Of a DNA stretch of 64,000 bases, positions 1 to 11,543 are shown piece by piece. The notes under the pieces are model-generated. The model had not been told where the DNA came from, did no database searches, and was given only the letters and a program-made list of their open reading frames with translations. The stretch's first letter is position 1, and each line of letters starts with the position of its first letter. A program made the translations under genes and the position numbers. Source of the stretch: Ctena decussata (lineage: Eukaryota; Mollusca; Bivalvia; Lucinida; Lucinidae); assembly GCA_963989385.1 (NCBI GenBank), contig OZ022501.1, positions 92,736,979-92,800,978 of the forward strand, given 5' to 3'.

Positions 1-25
1 TGCTGTCCGAAGTTACCCGACTCTA
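1..25. repeat. Terminal inverted repeat of a hairpin MITE, cut by the window edge
   Basis: The first bases match the right terminus of the hairpin MITE at 62,530-62,743 (shared GTCCGAAGTTACCCGACTCT). Only one end is inside the window, so the rest of this copy should lie just to the left. Confidence 0.6.
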
Positions 26-2160
26 TCCTAGCAAACGATCAGGTCCTTTTTTTTTCACCTCAAACTGCTGTTGATAATCATGTAAGCAATTTAAGTACCG
101 TGTTTCACCCTATATATCTATTAGACAACTTGTCAAACAGTCTGATCAGAATTAATACTGTAAGCTGACATACCCTTTGTGAAACATGTTTTAATTTTTG
201 TTATTTTATTATATTTAATTTTTTAGTCTACGCATATGGGCGTAGATAATGTAGTCATTGAGTCAGAAACGAAAGTATAGCCAGTAGTTACCCATAATGC
301 AGCTACAATCTAAGGTGATCTGACCCTGACGTGAACATATCATGAGATCTTCGTGTCCTCAGTTTAGAGAGCTTCACTGACAAACAAGCTATTCACATAT
401 ATGGCGTGAGTGCTATTTCACTGATTTAAACTCACCAATGGCGATATTCATGTCATCTTTGAGAAAACTATTTTTCTTGTGTTTCTTCTAATATTAGAAG
501 AAAAATCTCTGCTCAACCAGCGCACATGTACAGATACTCTCTTACAGTACTGACTGGAACATAAGTGGAAATTGTACATGCTGACAAGTAAGAGTAATGT
601 ACAGACTGATTTGGTTGCTTGGTGATTATACCAGCGACAGTTAGCCGTGTCTGAAAATAAGCTGTATTTACTGTCACGTCTAAAAATAGTTATATGATCT
701 GACTTTACTGAACAAAGATACTCTGGTTCCAGGCTACGTAGAGGCAACGAAGAGCTGGGTAAAAGACTTGGTCAAAAATACACCATGTTGCACAACAAGA
801 TGAAAATTAAGGTTCAGCTGCAAGAATAATCAAAGATGATCATTACTGTACACGGAGGTAAGAGATAGATTTGTATTGTATAGAGTAATAAACTTTAAGT
901 TAGTATCAAAATAGGTAACAGTACTTTCAAAACAGCTAACTTTTAGAGTTTTTAGTGAGGCGGAAGATTGTTGGTTAATATTGAGCGAAACTTATCCCAG
1001 TCGAAACATGATATCAAATGATAGCATAATGTCGTCGATGTGACGTCATGAGCTTAAAGGACGTTGTGCTAATTTAATGCGACGAAATCTGGTAAATTAC
1101 TTTTTACTGACAACGCGATATACTTACGTATATATTTCTAAACGTAATTGCCAAGCAAATGCAGTAAAGGAGCCTTTTTAGTGTCCGAAATTTGGCGGTC
1201 TCGATGTCCTTTTTGTTACCTGAAGTCTCTTTTCAGTGACCAGAGGTTGAGTCCTTTTCGGTGCTGCACTTATTTTATTGATAATTAGACACATCTATGG
1301 CAGAGGGTAGGAAATGGGTATTGCCAAATTAGTTCTTCAGTTGTATAAGTTGACAGTGTTAAAAATGTAAAAATCTATTCATCCGACTTCCACATATGTT
1401 GAATTGCTATATTTTTGTTAAATACGATGCAAAAAATATTATCCAAGCGCTGATTTATAGCATGATAATATTAAAAGTTCTTAAATATACGTTTTATATC
1501 ATGAAATGGCAAATCAAATCCCTTTCAGTGCCCAAAATTTGTATGCGGTCCTTTTTCGGTGGCGTGACTCCTTTTCTGTCTTTTCTGTCTTTAGTAGGAC
1601 CGTTGTACTTCAATATTCTTAATTCCTCTTCAATTAAGTTTGCAATCATTTGATGGCGACAGAACACGTCCAATGTACACGCTCGGATTATAAGACTCTG
1701 ATGTAAATATAATTATTGTTCTAAATTGTGCTTCAATATTCTGAATTCCTCTTTAAATAAGCTTACAAACATTTGATGGCGATAGATCTGGTCCAACTTT
1801 CTTAATAAGCTAAGCTGCTGTTGATAATGATGCAAAGCAAAGTACCAGATATCACTCTGAATAATTTGTTAGACGCTTTCTTGAAACAGTCGGATACTGT
1901 AGCTGACAAGCTGACCTACTGCTTGTGAATTCGTGTTTTTTTATTAGATCTAATTTTTTTCTTTCTTTGTCTACGACGGTGGGCGAAGATAGTTTAGTCA
2001 TTGACCCAGACACGAAAGTACAGCCAGTAGTTATCCAAAATGTAGCTTAACCTTCATGCTACAATCTAACGTGGCCTTACCGTGACGGCAACCAATCATG
2101 CGACCTTTTTGTCCTCATATTTGAGAGAGAGATTCACTATCAGACATGCTGTTCGTATAA
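26..2160. other. Upstream flank of unit 1, diverged copy of the array's left block
   Basis: No gene is supported here. The stretch carries older, rearranged copies of segments also found at about 10,600-11,950 and 43,300-45,900: the exon-like module near 225-300, a module starting GATACTCTGGTTCCAGGCTA near 719, and the stretch around 960-1,320. A second exon-like module lies at 1,965-2,060. Similarity to units 2 and 3 is clearly lower than between those two, so this flank is the oldest branch of the family. Confidence 0.55.
225..310 (+). pseudogene. Exon-like module with acceptor-like polypyrimidine tract, decayed
   Basis: A T-rich tract ending in TTTTTTAG precedes a stretch that reads MGVDNVVIESETKV and then a stop. 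Related modules occur at 1,965, 11,316, 15,527, 45,252 and 46,655, all in the same orientation. The protein pattern is shared although stops differ between copies. This looks like a repeatedly duplicated and now broken exon of an unidentified gene. An unrelated repeat with chance coding potential is the alternative. Confidence 0.3.
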
Positions 2161-2396
2161 GAACCGCGACACGAGAAAACCAACAATGTAGTTATGCGCC
2201 CAGCGTAGACTCAGATAAGCCTGGGCAGCCGCCCAGTTTAATCAAACTTTTCGTTTAGTTCTCAAAGGGTAGCTAAGAGTCTAAGCTACCTCAATGCGGA
2301 CAGTGAAGACTCTGATCAGATTGGGCGGATGCCCAGGCTGATCTGAGTATGCACTGGGCGCACAACCACATTGTTGGTTTTCTCGTGTCGCGGCTC
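2161..2396. mobile_element. MITE with about 42-bp terminal inverted repeats
   Basis: The ends are near-perfect inverted repeats (2161-2202 and 2355-2396) sharing CCGCGACACGAGAAAACCAA followed by CAATGTRGTTRTGCGCCCA. The 236-bp element has no coding capacity. The inside has its own dyad around GATCAGATTGGGCGGATGCC. A single related terminus occurs at 21,358-21,385. The target duplication is unclear, so the transposase family cannot be assigned. Confidence 0.75.
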
Positions 2397-2414
2397 AATT
2401 ATATACCGTGAACG

Positions 2415-2600
2415 CTATTCGTATACATGTTGGGGGCTTTCTAGTGAAATACCACAGAACTGCATGTGCATCACAAGGTAGCACAATATACCGCAAGATA
2501 CAGCTGAATGAATACCTTGTCTTTTCAACAGTACTTCCACCATTGAAGGCTGACAATGAAGGCGAAGTAGTGTAAAACCCAACATCCGCACCTGCACACG
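2415..2600 (+). pseudogene. Exon-like module ending in KADNEGEVV, unit 1 copy
   Basis: The plus strand can be read into a peptide ending KADNEGEVV plus a stop, with copies at 15,650-15,810 and 46,779-46,930. The unit 2 copy is open over about 64 codons; the unit 3 copy has a stop (CAG to TAG) in the middle; this copy needs a frame change. I do not recognise the family. A decayed terminal exon of an older gene shared by all units is likely. Confidence 0.25.
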
Positions 2601-2899
2601 TGATTGAAATTAAGCACTTGAGATTTTCGTGTCACCTTTTGAAATACAAACAAAAAATTTAGTCTAGATATTTGTGGTTGTTATATTGCGTTTTTGTTAT
2701 GCATAAACTATACATGTTTGCTCAGTGTAGATCAAGCTTTCTGAGAAAACTATACTTGTGATCCGCTAATATTAGAAGCTAAATCTCTGTTCATTCAACT
2801 CACACGCACTGGCTGTTAACTATGGCTTGGCAATAATATTAGCCACAGTTTGCCGTGCCTGAAAATAAGCTGCATTTACTGTCACGGCTATGTTAGTAG

Positions 2900-3080
2900 C
2901 AATGTGATAACAACGATACTCTGGTTCCAGGCTACGTAGACGCATCGAAAAGCTGGAAAAACCACCATATTGCCCAATGACAAGGTGGTTTTCTCGGCAG
3001 AACAGATTCAGTAAATAAAATATTCAAATACTTCGTAGAAAAAGACAATTATATTGTAGGGACAGAATTGTCATTATAAG
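2900..3080 (+). pseudogene. Exon-like module (GTELSL ending), broken unit 1 copy
   Basis: This corresponds to the open modules at 24,004-24,189 and 47,261-47,446, which read through a Lys-rich stretch to TDNYIVGTELSL and a stop. Here a TAA interrupts the frame at the equivalent of QKNK. It sits directly before the MITE at 3107. The function is unknown. Confidence 0.3.
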
Positions 3081-3106
3081 TGCAGGAACCTACGTATAAC
3101 CTTTAA

Positions 3107-3589
3107 AGGCTCCATAGTCCTATCAGTGTAAAAAACGCCCATACAAATCATTACGAAAACCCTTTCGACCTTCACGTTTGATGATAAAATGTAGGTTGAT
3201 GTGCATAAATTGACCCAAATAGCTGGCAAAAAGTATGGAAAACAGGTTTTTGAAAAACTACAAATCGCTTAACAAAATATGATTTTCCTTTTCTGGTTTC
3301 CGGTTGAGTGACGCAATATAAACAAAAGCGCCACAGTGAATGAGGCCTCACCCTTGTACATTGTAATTTTACCATTTTATTCAAGGGCATGATATCGAAA
3401 GTAGGTCATTTTAGTTGCCAACTAAAATGACCCAAATTAGTTTTCAAAACCTTTTGATGTGAAACTCATGGATGTTTTAATTGTTTTAAGTCGGCCGATC
3501 GCGTTCATTTACAATGAAGAAACTATGGTGAGAAGCTTACAGCGATACCTCTTGATGAAAATGTTCATGTTTATAGAGCAATAGAGCTT
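3107..3589 (-). mobile_element. piggyBac-type MITE (TTAA target), inverted orientation
   Basis: The element is bounded by TTAA on both sides (3103-3106 and 3590-3593). The empty site is preserved in unit 3 near 47,462-47,471 (CCTTTAAATTAC) and likewise in unit 2. The ends are imperfect inverted repeats (AGGCTCCATAGTCCTATCA against the reverse complement of the right end). In the middle is a hairpin of GGTCATTTTAGTTGCCAACT type. No transposase is encoded; exact TTAA duplication is typical of piggyBac mobilisation. It is the same subfamily as 37,840-38,323. Confidence 0.85.
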
Positions 3590-3593
3590 TTAA

Positions 3594-5185
3594 ATTACAA
3601 TTAGAAGAGTTAATACTACTTTCAGAACTGTAACTTAGATCGAGATTCGTAGTTGAGGCGGAAGTTCTCGGATGGTTAATAAGTTAAAGCTATTTTAATA
3701 TAGTTCCATGAGTTCCCTTAAGCTCCGCGGACCCTCATTTTTTCATAAGAAAATTTTCATTTTCGAACCACTTTTTGTCAAATTTGATAGATATTTTTTT
3801 CTGATAACATTTTAAATTTATTCTGCAAATTTCATAAAGATATCTTATATAATTAATGAGTCATTTAGATAAGAATTGACTATGTGTTTTAATCATTTTC
3901 AGTGTGTGTGTGGGACTCGTCCCCCAAGCGGCTAAAATTTGATCTAATCTTATCTCACAGAATGCTCAGTCAGTGACACTTCTGATTGGCCGGTGAATGG
4001 TTAAGTAGGTGCTAATTAGCTTTGAGTGGCATCTCGGAACTATATGATTACAACACTTTAGTGCAGACATATATAATATTCTTAAATGGACTTAAATATT
4101 CTTGAATACTCTTCAAATACGTTTGCAACCAGAGCAAGCAAATTTTTCCAAAGTATTTCTTGACAAGTTGTTGAAAACAAAGCAATTTAGGGCTTTCATC
4201 TCATACTCCAATATTATATTCTGAATGGAATATGTATTCAAGGCAACTGGTGGTAATAACAGCAGTAGTTTTGTAGTAAAAGTTATTTTTGTTTCTAATA
4301 TTGACACACACATTTTGTAATGCCAGCTATAATAACATTATGAGTATTCCCGCCTCTTTGATGAATCATGATGAACTCACTAAGTATGATGCTAATTATT
4401 TGAAACTGTTTAACATTTGAAAGTGCATTTTGAGTTATACTGTATTCATCATTTTAATTGAACAACAATAAACAAAGAAAATTTAATAAAAAAAATCAAT
4501 GTTCAGAGTGTACCTTGAATCTTAGATCAGAACATTTTCTTCACAAGCACGTAAAATCGAAAACTATGATCAAAGAAATCTGATAGTGTAATATAAATTG
4601 TAAACATAGAGCCGACAGTAAGTTATATAAAATATAAAAGAGACAGAAAAAATACTGCTACTCACACCCAGTATCCAAAGCATAACGTTAAGCCCCGAAC
4701 TGAAAAACTAAAAATAAAAGATAGAAAATAGATAAAGATGAAAAATGTAAGTGCTCACGAAACGTTGAAGTCCAGTCCTTTTTTATACCATTTTTTGAAG
4801 ACTTTTAAATATGTTTGTATGTTAGGAGTGTGAATTATTAATTCAGATACTTTAATGCGACATAAAATTGCTGTTTGCTGAGCCGATAATATTTACTCTT
4901 GCCACTTACTTCCCATAGATGAACACTTTAGAGCAACTGGCTTCATAATCGATGAAGGACAGTTGAACATGTGACGTTGTCGTCAAGCGACGTCTTATGT
5001 AAACAAACGTCTTGATTGGTTCTTGTAACTTTCATTTGATGTCACGTCAGGGCGACGGCCGTTTAACGTTATGGCCGAACACATCGTTACTAACTTACCT
5101 TCGACCAATACTTTGCCTAGTCTACACCAAATTAGCACGAAAACGGCACAGAGATGTTCACAAATAAAATGTAAATACAAGAATA
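3594..5185. other. Upstream intergenic flank of gene 1
   Basis: AT-rich sequence homologous to 24,210-25,070 and 47,465-48,640. It contains no supported gene. The site near 4,785 (CCTTTTTTATACCATTTT) is the empty counterpart of the 1.5-kb Helentron-like element at 48,640-50,164. Unit 1 also lacks the 382-bp-family satellite found before genes 2 and 3. Confidence 0.6.
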
Positions 5186-5191
5186 AGAATA

Positions 5192-5303
5192 TGATTTTTC
5201 AGTGTTCATCGTGTGAAGAAACCAGTGGTCGTCGCTTCGCGCTTCATGGAATTTTAGCTCTGCCCCACTGGCTTCATGACACGATGAATGCTGAAATATC
5301 AAA
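5192..5303. repeat. Conserved inverted repeat upstream of gene 1
   Basis: Two arms of about 37 bases (5192-5228 and 5267-5303) pair around CAGTGTTCATCGTG/CACGATGAATGCTG and CCAGTGG/CCACTGG. The same dyad stands at equivalent positions before gene 2 (29,636-29,766) and gene 3 (51,078-51,207). It is either an old MITE fixed before the duplications or a structured part of the 5' untranslated or promoter region. Confidence 0.65.
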
Positions 5304-5479
5304 TTTTAATTCTTAAATAAAGCGCGCGATCAGTTTTGCGGATTCAATACTGTTCGTGAACAGGCTGCATCAAACTGAGACGTCTACTTTCTCTTCTTTT
5401 TGTAATTTGCCTTGCTTCCAAAGATCCTTGCTATTCCAATTTTATTTATTTCTGTTGCAGACACAATAGCGACAGAAGA

Positions 5480-7255
5480 ATGAAGCTAGAAAAAGTATTC
5501 AGGAAATTGGTGACGGGAATGTTTATTCCTGACTACAATTATTCACTACAGCAGTTTACCTTTCAAACAGTTTTTCGTAAATCCTCCATAGACTATTGTT
5601 GCTGTCCATGTAGTTATGAACACGAATTTCTTGACTACATCACAGAAAATGGGGAAATTGATGAAGAAATGTATAACAGAGTTCTGGATAATCTACTCAA
5701 AGGAAAATGCCCTCATGTTGATAAAGTGCCTGCCGAGTGTGTTACGGAGACAAGCATTAATGCCATTCATATTGCGGCTGCTGTCGGGCCATTGAGAGCC
5801 GTAAAGAACTATAGGCACAATTATTTCTATAAGAGAGGGAAAGTTTTTGAATTGGACCCTAATCAGATAGCAATACTGAAAAATAAAGAAAATTATGTCG
5901 ATTTATTTGAAAAGGCCCAGGTTATAGGATGCCGATTATGCAATTCAAGCTCGCCTTCGAAAAAATATCTGTTATATGGGACAAGAACGGAAGAAGGCGT
6001 ACAAAAAATACATTTAAAGTATGTGTCCATGATAGAGTTTTGTGCCAGAAGGAATAACTGTTCCATGTTAAAAGACTTGTTGAAGGCTTATACCGTACAA
6101 AGTCCGTTAGATGTAGCAAGAGTTCTTGAGGTAACATTTCAACACAAACTGACGGATATACAAAAAGCAGTGTTAAAATATCTAGAGAAAGGAAACCAGC
6201 GTGTTTTGGAATGTTGTGCTAGGTCTGCACTCGTGTACGACCAGCCATTTGTATTGGCTCGGCTACTCAAGCGTATAAAACCAAAACGACAACAGGATGA
6301 ACAAGACAAAATAGCTATGTTTTCTGTGTTTTCTGAAATTTGTTCCTTATTAAACAGACAAAAGTGTCAAGAATACTTAGGTCTATTCCAGCTTTCATCT
6401 GTAGAGCACCGTGACTCGACCGATGACGAGTTCGTGTCATGGATAAAAGTGTTAGTAAAACTAATAGATGATTATCCTGACAAAGTTAGAGATGATAAAC
6501 ATACCCTTGAAAACGTGCTACATCGAGAAAACATAGATGGCTCCCCTGAATATCACCAATTATCACTTATCAGTGCTTTTCTAAAGGTTTATGAGAAGTA
6601 CCGCTCCAGATACACAGATCGGGACGTTAAATATAAAGACAAACTAGATCAAATGTTGGAGCTTGGTGCAGATATTGACTCTGTGGAAAGCGGCACAACT
6701 CCATTAATGCACATCCTAGGTAACATAGGATTTGATTATCTTCCTCGGTTTAGGGAATTATTAGAATGGTTGATCTACGAAAACTCCAGCATTGATCTTA
6801 ACCCGGCGGTTGTTCGTTTCGGATTCAAACGTGATGCTGATAATCGTGTCATGTACGAGAGCGGAAGAAGGGGTTATCGGTTTCCAGGCACTTACAAAAT
6901 GGATTCCAAAACGCATGCGCTATTTGGACATGAAGACGCAGCTACGTATCCACTCAATTTTATGGGACCTTTATTGATTGAGTGCGGTTATCCTGTATCG
7001 AAAGATGAGCTAGAGGAAGTGCTAGATATACCCTCTCTGCATCCAACCGAGCGAGAATATATTCAGTCAACGTTAAACATTCCGAGACCACTGCAGCTTC
7101 TATGTCGTGACAGAATACGAAAACATTTCAAAGGAAGGAACGTACATACATTTGTTCGCAATTCCAGTGTTCCGTGGTTTATTGGTGACTTTATTTTGCT
7201 AAAACCGATTCTAGGGAACATAAGCTTGCCAGAACAGGAAACAGATGTGATATAA
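5480..7255 (+). CDS. SOCS-box protein with ankyrin-like segments (ASB-like), paralogue 1
   Basis: An intact 591-residue frame. The C-terminus (about 535-575) reads PRPLQLLCRDRIRKHFKG and then VPWFIGDFILL. This matches a SOCS box: a BC box that binds Elongin B/C, then a degenerate Cul5 box (VPWF where LPxP is usual). An ankyrin-like segment is visible at 394-412 (LELGADIDSVESGTTPLMH), a weaker one at 92-108 (INAIHIAAAVGPLRAV), and a Cys-rich patch at 40-44 (CCCPC). By family knowledge such proteins bring substrates to cullin-5 ubiquitin ligases in the cytosol or nucleus; the substrate here is unknown. A polypyrimidine tract ending TTTCTGTTGCAG (to 5460) is a strong splice acceptor 19 bases before the ATG, so a 5' untranslated exon lies upstream. 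AATAAA at 7675-7680 is a candidate polyadenylation signal. Assignment as ASB-like is an inference from these motifs. Confidence 0.8.
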   Translation: MKLEKVFRKLVTGMFIPDYNYSLQQFTFQTVFRKSSIDYCCCPCSYEHEFLDYITENGEIDEEMYNRVLDNLLKGKCPHVDKVPAECVTETSINAIHIAAAVGPLRAVKNYRHNYFYKRGKVFELDPNQIAILKNKENYVDLFEKAQVIGCRLCNSSSPSKKYLLYGTRTEEGVQKIHLKYVSMIEFCARRNNCSMLKDLLKAYTVQSPLDVARVLEVTFQHKLTDIQKAVLKYLEKGNQRVLECCARSALVYDQPFVLARLLKRIKPKRQQDEQDKIAMFSVFSEICSLLNRQKCQEYLGLFQLSSVEHRDSTDDEFVSWIKVLVKLIDDYPDKVRDDKHTLENVLHRENIDGSPEYHQLSLISAFLKVYEKYRSRYTDRDVKYKDKLDQMLELGADIDSVESGTTPLMHILGNIGFDYLPRFRELLEWLIYENSSIDLNPAVVRFGFKRDADNRVMYESGRRGYRFPGTYKMDSKTHALFGHEDAATYPLNFMGPLLIECGYPVSKDELEEVLDIPSLHPTEREYIQSTLNIPRPLQLLCRDRIRKHFKGRNVHTFVRNSSVPWFIGDFILLKPILGNISLPEQETDVI

Positions 7256-7965
7256 CTAACTACGCTATGGCCAGTCAATTCCAAATACGTTGTCGACTTG
7301 TGTCACCCGCGTATCATCGACATGAATACGACGACATTGTACCAACGACATTAATACAGTTAAATGTGCAGCTTCGTGTGCTGCGACGTTGAAACAATAT
7401 CGTTCACCCGTTATTGACTGGTGGAATCTCGTGATCGTGCCTAACATTGTCAATATCATTGAATGTGTATGATACAATCCCGTAATGCACGTCATGGATA
7501 ATAAACGTGACGATCACGGCTATCGGTATCATAAACTTCGAATAGCCTTTCCAAAATTTTATCGTCGACGCCATTAACTGGTTTCTTAATTCATGGCCGG
7601 ATTAAAAATTCTTTTGCAACAGGACAATATTGGAACCAGAACTGTATATTGACTGTATAGTGACTTGGTCTGTAAATAAATGAAAAAATATGTGTAACTT
7701 AGTGTAAGTTGGGCTTCGCGCTCGTGATATATCCACGTCACGACTGCCCTCCAACCAGTAACCCTTCAAGCGCCAAAAAGCAGACGACAGCATTTACGTC
7801 TGAAAAAATTCAAAATATGTTTCATCCAAGCTATATCATATTAAAAATTCAAAAACTAGAGGTGGCTCATTTTGTGCCACCTCATTTTGATCTGCACTGT
7901 TTGCAAATTCTGCCATTTTCATCACACTAAGTGGTATTGGGCATAAAATCACTATGTCCAATACT
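7256..7965. other. 3' flank of gene 1
   Basis: Nearly identical to the sequence after gene 2 (31,706 onward), except that about 470 bases corresponding to 31,966-32,432 are missing here at position 7514/7515. It contains a truncated block of 36-bp degenerate repeats (7,431-7,514), a fragment of a Penelope-like reverse transcriptase (next entry) and a candidate AATAAA signal at 7675. Confidence 0.6.
7519..7690 (+). mobile_element. Fragment of an old Penelope-like reverse transcriptase
   Basis: Read on the plus strand with stops, the stretch resembles YRYHKLRxxFxKFYRR of the Penelope-like elements at 11,985 and 25,652, followed by a decayed GLKxLL region. The longer version is at 32,297-32,615. 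It is in the sense direction of the SOCS-box gene, probably in or just past its 3' untranslated region. Confidence 0.55.
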
Positions 7966-7968
7966 TTG

Positions 7969-8000
7969 GTCCATGTATGTATGTATGTATGTATGTATAT
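7969..8000. repeat. (ATGT)n microsatellite
   Basis: Tandem tetranucleotide ATGT, about seven units; a shorter version is at 32,887-32,910 in unit 2. Confidence 0.85.
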
Positions 8001-8079
8001 GCCAAAAAATGAATAAAAAAAAATCACTATTAGCAAGAATTTATTTCTGAATTAACACATGTTGTTGGAGGGCAAATCA

Positions 8080-8265
8080 CGAAATATTCAGATCAGCTTG
8101 AGTCATCCGCTCAGTCTGTTAAATGAGTTTTCTTTGTCGGCATGGAGGAAGCTAAGACCCGTAGCTACCCTTTAAGCGCACAGCGAAGACTTTGATCAGA
8201 CTGGGCGGATGCCCAGGCTGAATAGAGTCTCGCGTGGCGCAAATGCCTGTCGCGGGCTCATTTAA
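8080..8265. repeat. Degraded interspersed repeat with GATCAGACTGGGCGGATGCC core
   Basis: The core GATCAGACTGGGCGGATGCC matches the interior of the MITE at 2161-2396, and a related core is at 21,883-21,905. The terminal repeats are no longer clean. The unit 2 copy is at 33,000-33,175. Confidence 0.5.
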
Positions 8266-8689
8266 TTGCTGACCGTTCCGCGGCGGCTTACTACAATTGT
8301 CTTTCTTTGTCAGCTTTTCTTATAGACTTGATCCAGTTGTTTAAATTTCAAACAAGAGAATGTGACTTTTTCCCAATGTAGAAATTGACCTTGAAAAGGT
8401 GTTTTGCCGTACTTATTTAGATAAATATTTATAAACTGCGCAAGAAGCACTAAATAGATATTTATAAACTGCACAAGAAGCACCATATATAAAATAAAAT
8501 AGCATTCTTATATTTTGCATCAATAGTTATCAGAGAGAACTTGAAGACAAATAACCCAAACCCTAAACGTGTACTTTCAGACATCTCTTCTGAGAAACGG
8601 AAACTCCTCGCATGGAGTTCCGTTCTCAATCGCGGATTTGCATGCGAGCGATCAAAGTCAGAGAAGGTACACACACATACTAAAAAAAG

Positions 8690-10057
8690 CAGCCATTTAC
8701 TAGAACTGTCGGAGAACCCGGCTTTACCCCCGCTTAACTGCTTTTATCAAATAGTGTTATTTTTGTTACATAAGTATAGAGAGAGAGAACTCACTGTCAA
8801 CATATATACCAAATATCAATAAACCCCTTTCTATGTAATACGGAATTAGGTATATTTCACATAGACAGATAGAAAAATTAAATACATGTAAGACATAAGT
8901 CTTTATCAATCTGTATACCAAATATGAAGATTCAAACTTGAAGGGATGCCGTGAAATTTGTTACAAAAAATGCATTATTCAAAGTAAGGAGAGTAAGAAA
9001 AATGGGAAAAATATAGGGAAGAATAAGCAGGAGAAGGCTGGTTCTTTATCCCACAATACAACAATTATCATCAACCTGCAAACAAATATTCCTACTCTAA
9101 CTTGCAATGGCATCTTAGAAATCTTTGACAAAAATGCTATAATTCGAAGTATGGAGAGAAAGAAAATTGGATAAATGCAGGGAAGAATATGCCCCCTAAC
9201 GGCTGGTTTGCAATCCCACGATACAGTAAGTCGTTATCAATCTGTATACCAAATATGAATATTCTAATTTGAAGGGTTGCTGTTAACTCTTTTACGAAAA
9301 ATTGCATTATTCAGTATAGAGAGAGAAAGAAAATTGGACAAATACAGGGAAAAATAAACCTGCTACAGCTGGTTTGCAATCCCACGATACAATAAGTCGT
9401 TAGCAATCTGTATACCAAATAAGAACATTCTACCTTGAGGGTTGCTGTGAAATCTGTTACGAAAATTGCATTATTCAATGTACAGAGAGAAAGAAAATCA
9501 GACAAATACAGAGAAGAATAAGCAGGAGATGGCTGGTTTGCTATCCCTCGATACAACACATCCTAATCAACCTGCATACCATATATGACTACTCTAGCTT
9601 GCACGGTTGCATAGAAATCTTTGACGAATAATTTCATTATTCAAAGTATGGAAAGAAAGAAAATTGGACAAATACAGGGAATAATAAGTAGAAGAAGGCT
9701 GGTTTGCAATTCCACGATACAACACATGGTCATCAAACTGCATACCAAATATAAATATTCTAGCTTATATGGTTGTGGAGAAATCTTTGACGAAAAAATC
9801 ATGATTCAAAGTATGAAAATTGTACAAATAAACAGAAGAATAAGCTGGAGAAGGCTGCTTTGCAATCCCACGATACAACACAGCGTCATCAACCTGTATG
9901 TTAAATACGACCATTCTAGCTTGTAAGGTTGTGGAGACTGAATCTTTGTCGAAAAAATTGATTAAAAGGGGACGGAAGGACGGACGGACCGAAGGATGGA
10001 CAGACAGATGTAAACCAGTATACACCCTATATACACACTTTTTCAAAGCGGGGGCAT
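8690..10057 (-). mobile_element. Helentron/pearl-like non-autonomous element with about 165-bp core repeats
   Basis: Read on the minus strand the element starts at 10,057 with ATGCCCCCGCTTTGAAAAA, continues into a (GTCC)n-type microsatellite (plus-strand GACGG repeats, 9,970-10,010) and then about six diverged core repeats of period about 165 (8,890-9,935). A subterminal inverted copy of the start (CCCCCGCTT, 8,728-8,736) marks the far end. This matches the layout described for bivalve pearl elements and for Helentron-associated elements: asymmetric inverted ends and tandem core. Open frames inside are products of the repeat. The exact 3' end is not certain. Confidence 0.6.
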
Positions 10058-11315
10058 TAATATTATGAAGTTCTTCATATATTATTTTTTTGCCCCGAAA
10101 CCCAAAGACTGTAATTTTGGGCATTCATTCAAAGATTTCAACTCGTGTATAATGTGGCCAAGTAAAAGTAGCCCCTGTCGTGTTGACAAGGCGTAGGAAT
10201 GGTAAGTAGTAGGCCACGGACGGACAGTACCCACAAACATCCTATTAGTAGTTATATATTATAGGATGAAACCCGGTTCATCGCCTTGCATCATTCCAAA
10301 CAGCAGCATATTGTGAAAAGGAACTGCTCTATCGCGAATTAACATTGATATTTAATCACAATGGTTAGTGTTGATTCTACGCTCCTTGTGCCCGGCGGGA
10401 ATGAACAGCTGACATACAGAGACAGAGTTCGTTTCCAAAGGACAAAGCAAAGTTCCGGGTTTCACCATAAATTTTATGGCTATATATCTTCTTCAAAGCA
10501 GTCTGATTAGAATTGACAGTGTTAGCTGACCTAGTGTCTGTGAAATTCATGTTTACATGTATTTATGTTATTGGCAAAATCTCATCTCTTTTGGCGCAAA
10601 GACAGGTTTGTTAGCTGTGTCTAAAATAAACTATATTTACTGTCACATCTAAAAATAGTAATACGATCTGACCCTCGTTGAACAAGGATACTCTGGTTCC
10701 AGGCTACATAAAAGCAACAAAAAGCTGGGAAAAATACATGGTCCAAACCCACCATATTGCACAACGACAAGTTAAGCTCCAAAAGAATAATCAAAGACGA
10801 TCATAACTGTACACAGAGGTAAGACATATTATACTTTCAAGAGTAATAAATTTTGGAAAGTTTCAAAATAGTTAATTGTAACATTACTGTCTAAACAGCT
10901 AACTGTAGAGCGGAGGACTGGTTGGTTTAACATTATCCTTGTGGCACATGATGCAAATTACATCGTTGTAACGTCGATGCGACGTAATAAGGTCAAAGGG
11001 CGTCGAACTGATATACATGTGACGAAGTCTGCAGGATGTCATTTGACGTCATATGCCCGCTCGGATTACAACACTGATGCAAATATATTGTGCATCAATG
11101 TTCTGAATTTCTCTTCAAATAAGATAGCAAGCGATCATGTCCTTTTTTTTACCTCAAATACTTCTTATCAAACTGCTGTTGATAATTGTGCAAGCAATTA
11201 TAGTACCGGGTTTCACCCTATATATCGATTAGACAACTCCTTGAAATAGTCTGATCAGAATTGATACTGTAAATTCTGATACATGTTTTTATTATTGTTA
11301 TTTTATTTTATTTTT
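10058..11315. other. Upstream flank of unit 2, left part
   Basis: Nearly identical to 42,765-45,250 of unit 3 apart from the element inserted there at 43,845. No gene is supported. A copy of the GATACTCTGGTTCCAGGCTA module lies at about 10,688. A 102-codon open frame at 10,941-11,249 is shared with unit 3 only in its first part and ends differently there, so it is not treated as a gene. Confidence 0.5.
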
Positions 11316-11543
11316 TAGTCGACGCATATGGGCGTAAATAATGTAGTCATTGAGTCAGAAACGACAGAACAGCCAGTATATAGTGGCCCACAATGCAGCT
11401 ACAATCTAAGTAGTTTGGATTACCTCCCCTCACACGCCAGCGTGCTCATATTGCAGTGCACAACTAACAGTACTTTCAAAACAGCTAACTTAAGAGTTTT
11501 TAGTAAGGCGGAAGATTGTTTGGTTAACATTGAGCAAAACTGA
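11316..11543 (+). pseudogene. Exon-like module MGVNNVVIES, unit 2 copy
   Basis: A long T-rich tract ends TATTTTTTAG at about 11,318, then 71 codons are open from 11,328 (MGVNNVVIESETTEQPVY). The copy at 45,264 has the same reading. It is the least decayed form of the module seen at 225, 1,965, 15,527 and 46,655. No known domain is recognised. A remnant or small terminal exon of an unidentified gene is possible. Confidence 0.3.

Noticed and set aside
5071..5316. 81-codon frame starting MAEHIVTNLP upstream of gene 1
   Set aside because: The ATG is not conserved in units 2 and 3 (TTGG there), and the frame crosses the inverted repeat.
8541..8822. 93-codon frame identical in units 1 and 2 (also 33,459-33,740)
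   Set aside because: Identity is expected from the recent duplication; no domain, and the unit 3 flank has no counterpart.
8938..9926. Several open frames of 78-101 codons with repeated peptide motifs
   Set aside because: They are translations of the approximately 165-bp tandem repeat in the Helentron-like element, on both strands.
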